This document shows, in pieces, positions 60,493 to 64,000 of a stretch of 64,000 nt of DNA (its first letter is position 1; the number at the start of each line of letters is the position of its first letter). This stretch comes from Winogradskyella marina (lineage in GTDB: Bacteria > Bacteroidota > Bacteroidia > Flavobacteriales > Flavobacteriaceae): NCBI RefSeq assembly GCF_015645385.1, contig NZ_JADOET010000001.1:620001-684000 (forward strand). The letters run 5' to 3'. The position numbers and the translations under genes were made by a program. Below the pieces are notes generated by a model. The model saw only the letters and a program-made list of their open reading frames with translations. It did no database searches and was not told the DNA's origin.

Positions 60493-60963
60493 ATGGAGCT
60501 GTTAGAAATGTACTTCTGGATGATAATTATTATTTGTGGTGTTTTGAACATGCCTATAATAATTTTGACTGAAGATTTGAAAGATAAAAACAGATATAAG
60601 AAATACCTTAAAATTTCTTTTATTATTGGTCTAATTGGAATAGTAATGCTTTTGACTGACTGGAATTATCTCTGTGGTTACCAATGTTTAGTTTATACTT
60701 TTTCGCCATTTATAACATTACTAATCTGCAAAGCTGTAATGATAGTATCTAAAAAAATCACCAAAAAAGAAGGATTTCAGATATATAGTAAACGACAAAT
60801 TATTGGTAGCTCTAAAATAGAACTCTCTGACGGAATTTATCAAGAAAACATAGGAGATTTAAAATATGAAAGCTATTACAGTTGGTACACTTCTTTTATA
60901 TCAGCGACACCTGTTATTCTTCTATTTCTATTATTAATTATTATAAAAGAGAATACGTGTTGA
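60493..60963 (+). CDS. Small membrane protein of unknown function
   Basis: A 156-residue hydrophobic protein with four likely membrane helices (MYFWMIIIICGVLNMPIIIL; YLKISFIIGLIGIVMLL; LVYTFSPFITLLICKAVMIV; FISATPVILLFLLLIIIK) and one exposed loop (KITKKEGFQIYSKRQIIGSS ...). I recognise no family. It starts 5 bp after the phosphoesterase gene and may be co-transcribed. It has a lower-case Asn/Ile/Lys-rich composition compared with its neighbours. Confidence 0.6.
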   Translation: MELLEMYFWMIIIICGVLNMPIIILTEDLKDKNRYKKYLKISFIIGLIGIVMLLTDWNYLCGYQCLVYTFSPFITLLICKAVMIVSKKITKKEGFQIYSKRQIIGSSKIELSDGIYQENIGDLKYESYYSWYTSFISATPVILLFLLLIIIKENTC

Positions 60964-60975
60964 GATAATTATGAG

Positions 60976-60995
60976 ATTCCTGCGTTCGCAGGAAT
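60976..60995. repeat. Palindromic hairpin between convergent genes
   Basis: ATTCCTGCG-TT-CGCAGGAAT, a perfect 9-bp inverted repeat, lies 12 bp after one stop codon and next to the other. It could terminate both genes, but it lacks T-runs and belongs to the CCTGC...GCAGG type of dispersed repeat (compare 26246-26263). Confidence 0.65.
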
Positions 60996-61328
60996 TTAGG
61001 ACTCAGGCGCCAACTCAACTTCCAAACCTTCCATATCTGGTGTCATTTGAATTTGGCATCCTAGGCGCGAATTGTCTTTAACATAAAACGCTTCAGACAA
61101 CATCGCTTCTTCATCGTCTTGCATTTCTGGCAATTCGGTATCACTTAAAACGTAACATTGACAAGAAGCACACATGGCCATACCTCCACAAACGCCAATA
61201 GTACCTTCTGGAGCTAGCTCATAAGAACGCACTATTTCCATAAGGTTCATAGCCATATCAGTTGGGGCTTCAACGTTATGCTTTACTCCTTCTCTGTCTA
61301 TTATTGTAATATTTATGTCTTGTTCCAT
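60996..61328 (-). CDS. Adrenodoxin-type [2Fe-2S] ferredoxin
   Basis: A 110-residue ferredoxin with the Cx5Cx2C cluster loop (VCGGMAMCASCQC) and the fourth ligand in DNSRLGCQIQ. This is the vertebrate-type/Isc ferredoxin pattern, not plant type. It should carry electrons from NADPH to Fe-S enzymes or biosynthesis. It sits 135 bp downstream of a ferredoxin-NADP reductase gene on the same strand and is its likely partner. Confidence 0.93.
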   Translation of the reverse strand: MEQDINITIIDREGVKHNVEAPTDMAMNLMEIVRSYELAPEGTIGVCGGMAMCASCQCYVLSDTELPEMQDDEEAMLSEAFYVKDNSRLGCQIQMTPDMEGLEVELAPES

Positions 61329-61463
61329 AGTTAACTATAACACCGAATTTGTTTTTTTAGATTTTTTAAGTAAAATTAGTTATTAATTGAAACCTGACAA
61401 GTTTTTGATGTTGAGAGATCTAATTTTCTTTTTACATTTAAGTTAGCACAGAAAATGGCCTGC

Positions 61464-62525
61464 TTATTCAAATGCTTTTACAACTGCCTTTGGGGCTTCT
61501 TTTCGTGATCCGTCAAACCCATTGACACCTGCAACCGTTGTATATTTTAAAACGTAGCGTTTACCTGGATTGATTATTTTATATGCAGCCTGACACATCA
61601 ATGTCGCTTCATGAAAACCACATAAAATTAATTTTAATTTTCCTGGATAGGTATTTACATCACCAATTGCGAAAATTCCTGGGATATTAGTTTGGTAATC
61701 TAATGCATTGTTAACTTTAATGGCATTTTTCTCTATCTCTAATCCCCAATTTGCAATAGGTCCTAGCTTTGGAGATAAGCCAAATAATGGAATAAAATGG
61801 TCGCACTCTAATTCAAATTCTTTTTCTATGTGTTGCGCTTGTTTAACAACAACTGCTTTTACCTTATCATCGCCAACAATACCAATAACTTCAGCAGGAG
61901 TAATCAAGTTTATTTTACCTTCATTTTTTAATTCTTGAACTTTTTGAACAGAATCTAAATGACCTCTAAACTCGTTTCTTCTGTGAATTAAAGTTACACT
62001 TTCTGCAATATCACATAAAAATATACTCCAGTCTAATGCAGAATCACCTCCACCTGCAATAACGACTTTTTTACCACGATACATTTCAGGTTCTTTAATC
62101 ATATACTCAACACCTGAATCTTCAAAATCGGTGATATTATGAATTAAAGGTTTTCGCGGTTCAAAGCTTCCTAATCCACCAGCAATGGCGACTACCGGAG
62201 CTTGGTGTTTTGTACCCTTATTAGTGGTTACAATAAAACTTCCGTCCTCTTGTTTTTCGATGGTTTCTGCGCGTTCTCCTAATGTAAAACCTGGTTCAAA
62301 CTGTTTACATTGCTCCATCAATTTTTCCGTTAAGTCACCAGCTAAAATTTCTGGATAAGCAGGAATATCGTAAATAGGTTTTTTAGGGTAAAGCTCAGTA
62401 CATTGACCACCTTGTTGTGGTAAAGCATCAATTAAATGGCATTTTAATTTTAAAAGTCCGGCCTCAAAAACCGTAAAAAGTCCGGTTGGTCCTGCGCCAA
62501 TAATAAGTATATCTGTTGTAATCAT
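61464..62525 (-). CDS. Ferredoxin-NADP reductase, thioredoxin-reductase-like (YumC type)
   Basis: A 353-residue FAD/NADPH flavoprotein: N-terminal FAD site (DILIIGAGPTGLFTVFEAGLL), NADPH site (VVIAGGGDSALDWSIFL) and a C-terminal FAD motif (GIFAIGDVNTYPGKLKLILCGFHEA). The CxxC of thioredoxin reductases is absent, which marks the ferredoxin-NADP+ reductase type 2. It should reduce the adjacent [2Fe-2S] ferredoxin. The neighbouring nifU-like and mrp genes suggest a role in Fe-S cluster supply. Confidence 0.92.
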   Translation of the reverse strand: MITTDILIIGAGPTGLFTVFEAGLLKLKCHLIDALPQQGGQCTELYPKKPIYDIPAYPEILAGDLTEKLMEQCKQFEPGFTLGERAETIEKQEDGSFIVTTNKGTKHQAPVVAIAGGLGSFEPRKPLIHNITDFEDSGVEYMIKEPEMYRGKKVVIAGGGDSALDWSIFLCDIAESVTLIHRRNEFRGHLDSVQKVQELKNEGKINLITPAEVIGIVGDDKVKAVVVKQAQHIEKEFELECDHFIPLFGLSPKLGPIANWGLEIEKNAIKVNNALDYQTNIPGIFAIGDVNTYPGKLKLILCGFHEATLMCQAAYKIINPGKRYVLKYTTVAGVNGFDGSRKEAPKAVVKAFE

Positions 62526-62587
62526 GAATGTAAAATTGAGTACAAAACTACTAATGTTGTTGCAATAGAAATGTGATAAATGTCATA

Positions 62588-62830
62588 CTATTTTTCAACA
62601 TTAATAACTTTTTCGATTTGGGGTGCATATTTCTTAATAGTCATCTCTACACCAGATTTTAAGGTCATCTGATTAACACTACAAGACGTACAGGCACCTA
62701 CAAGTTCTACTTTTACAAACTTATTATCATCGATAGATAATAAATTAATATCACCTCCATCGCTTTGTAGAAACGGACGGATTTCATCCAATGCTTTTTC
62801 TACGTTTAATCTAAGATCCTTTGCGTTCAT
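62588..62830 (-). CDS. NifU C-terminal-domain scaffold protein
   Basis: 80 residues from the ATG at 62830 (MNAKDLRLNVEKALDEIRPFLQSDGGDINLL). The open frame extends to 62956, but that part overlaps the mrp gene in another frame and has no family similarity. The cluster motif is GACTSCSVNQMTLKSGVE (CxxC). Nfu-type proteins carry assembled Fe-S clusters to target enzymes. It lies 58 bp downstream of mrp. Confidence 0.92.
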   Translation of the reverse strand: MNAKDLRLNVEKALDEIRPFLQSDGGDINLLSIDDNKFVKVELVGACTSCSVNQMTLKSGVEMTIKKYAPQIEKVINVEK

Positions 62831-62888
62831 TTTCAATCTTGTTTTCCACATCCTTCCTATTTCAAACATATAGGAACAGGATGTATTA

Positions 62889-64000
62889 TTATTTTTTAAC
62901 AGCAGAGCAACCTGCCATTGTTGTAATTTTAATGGCTTCGGTAGCAGGTAATGCATCGTTTCTATCCACTACTTGTTGAACAACATCTCGTGTAATAGCT
63001 TCAAAAGCGTCTTCAATTGGTGTTGCTGTTTGCATAGCGGCTGGTCTCCCCAAATCACCGGCTTCTCTTATACTTTGAATTAATGGTACTTCTCCTAAAA
63101 ATGGGACCTTTAAATCTTCAGCTAAATGCTTAGCTCCTTCTTTACCAAATATATAGTACTTGTTCTCTGGAAGTTCTGCAGGTGTAAAGTAAGCCATATT
63201 TTCAATAATACCTAAAACTGGCACATTTATACTTTCTTGCTGAAACATAGCCACACCTTTTTTAGCATCTGCTAAAGCCACATTTTGTGGTGTACTTACT
63301 ACAATAGATCCCGTAATTGGCAACGCTTGCATAATACTTAAGTGAATATCACCTGTTCCTGGAGGTAAATCTATTAGTAAGAAATCTAATTCTCCCCAAG
63401 CAGCATCAAAAATCATTTGATTTAGAGCTTTAGATGCCATTGGTCCTCTCCAAATAACAGCTTGATCTGGTTTTGTAAAAAACCCGATAGATAATACTTT
63501 AACACCATAATTTTCTACAGGCTTCATTTTAGATTTACCATCAATTGTTATAGATAATGGTCTTTCGTTAGCCACATCGAACATAATAGGAATAGATGGT
63601 CCGTAAATATCGGCATCTAAAACCCCTACTTTAAAACCCATTTTAGATAACGTCACCGCTAAATTTGCCGTTACCGTAGATTTTCCCACTCCTCCTTTAC
63701 CAGAAGCAACAGCGACAATATTTTGAATACCTGGAATTGCTTTTCCTTTTATTTCATTTTTTGGTGCTGCTGCAGGTGCATCAACTTTTACGTTGACTTT
63801 TATTTTAGCTTTTTCGTAAACGTCTTTGTGGATGGTTTGTAAAATTTCCACTTCAGTTTTTTTACGTGCTTGAAGTGTTGGATTTTTTATGGTAATATCT
63901 ACAATCACCTCATCAGCAAAAGTAACAACATTTGTTACGGCTCCACTATCTACCATATTTTCTCCTTCACCAGGTGCTGTAATGGTTTTAAGTGCGTTTA
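62889..64000 (-). CDS. mrp: Mrp/ApbC Fe-S cluster carrier ATPase (5' end outside window)
   Basis: The frame is open to the right edge; the visible upstream codons (NALKTITAPGEGENMVDSGAV) belong to the N-terminal MIP18/DUF59 domain, so the Met at 63956 is internal. After a linker rich in Ala and Lys comes the P-loop ATPase (AVASGKGGVGKSTVTANLA, deviant Walker A; DADIYGPSIP; LLIDLPPGTGD). The cluster-binding CxxC of many Mrp proteins is not clear; the C-terminus ends TTMAGCSAVKK. It moves Fe-S clusters to apo-proteins. It heads the nifU-like gene. Confidence 0.93.
   Translation of the reverse strand, partial: NALKTITAPGEGENMVDSGAVTNVVTFADEVIVDITIKNPTLQARKKTEVEILQTIHKDVYEKAKIKVNVKVDAPAAAPKNEIKGKAIPGIQNIVAVASGKGGVGKSTVTANLAVTLSKMGFKVGVLDADIYGPSIPIMFDVANERPLSITIDGKSKMKPVENYGVKVLSIGFFTKPDQAVIWRGPMASKALNQMIFDAAWGELDFLLIDLPPGTGDIHLSIMQALPITGSIVVSTPQNVALADAKKGVAMFQQESINVPVLGIIENMAYFTPAELPENKYYIFGKEGAKHLAEDLKVPFLGEVPLIQSIREAGDLGRPAAMQTATPIEDAFEAITRDVVQQVVDRNDALPATEAIKITTMAGCSAVKK

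Noticed and set aside
62831..62956. N-terminal extension of the NifU-like protein
   Set aside because: It overlaps the mrp gene in another frame and does not resemble Nfu proteins. The ATG at 62830 starts the conserved domain.
1..64000. CRISPR arrays, prophage, insertion sequences
   Set aside because: I saw no regularly spaced identical repeats, no cas, integrase, transposase or phage structural genes on either strand.

Overview
The window comes from a marine-type member of the Bacteroidota, very probably family Flavobacteriaceae. The evidence is low G+C, type IX secretion (T9SS) C-terminal sorting domains, a hybrid two-component regulator, TAnnTTTG-type -7 promoter elements with few Shine-Dalgarno sites, an exonuclease-DnaE fusion and an elongated ribosomal protein S16. 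No species can be named from the sequence alone.

Region 1 (1-16542) is a sulfated-polysaccharide utilisation locus. It holds the end of one S1 sulfatase (1-429) and two complete, related S1 sulfatases: one exported by T9SS (626-3118) and one lipoprotein (5857-7770). It also has two small T9SS cargo proteins (3762-4523, 4819-5679), a T9SS protein that looks like a glycoside hydrolase (8196-10121), a YadA-head-like repeat protein (10169-11695), a small secreted protein, and a hybrid two-component system regulator (12409-16542). No intact SusC/SusD pair is present, only debris of an outer-membrane barrel (about 3107-3600). The two small cargo proteins look like stand-alone copies of accessory modules found in the T9SS sulfatase and in the hydrolase-like protein. 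Four promoters share a half-site close to GGGTGAATTnAGCAA placed 28-29 bp upstream of the -7 element, which suggests one regulon, plausibly controlled by the hybrid regulator.

Region 2 (16543-18866) marks the edge of that locus: a decayed fragment of class 1 fructose-1,6-bisphosphatase, a tRNA-Leu(UAG) whose 3' end faces the locus, and an M20 dipeptidase.

Region 3 (18867-47787) is mixed housekeeping and envelope-sensing DNA. It has two BlaI/M56 sensor-protease pairs (19040-22413 and 35070-37723) with different operator sequences, DUF4407, STAS, PhnA, YjbR, DUF4230 and cyclase genes, hemW, ruvC, a flippase-like/GT2 pair, a histidine kinase/response regulator pair, a small secreted peptide gene with a structured leader, tRNA-Asp(GUC), DUF58, thioredoxin, two lipoprotein alpha/beta hydrolases, and an SDR/TetR pair with matching palindromic operators.

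Region 4 (47788-64000) is mainly core metabolism: a Crp-like regulator, ribB, dnaE with an N-terminal proofreading exonuclease, a DUF2383 protein, a lipoprotein with Asp-rich calcium repeats, rpsP-rimM-trmN6, a glutaryl-CoA-type dehydrogenase, a metallophosphoesterase, and a ferredoxin / ferredoxin-NADP reductase / NifU / Mrp cluster for electron transfer and Fe-S cluster supply. The Mrp gene runs off the right edge.

Dispersed palindromic repeats occur between genes, and one copy is read through inside the GT2 coding sequence.
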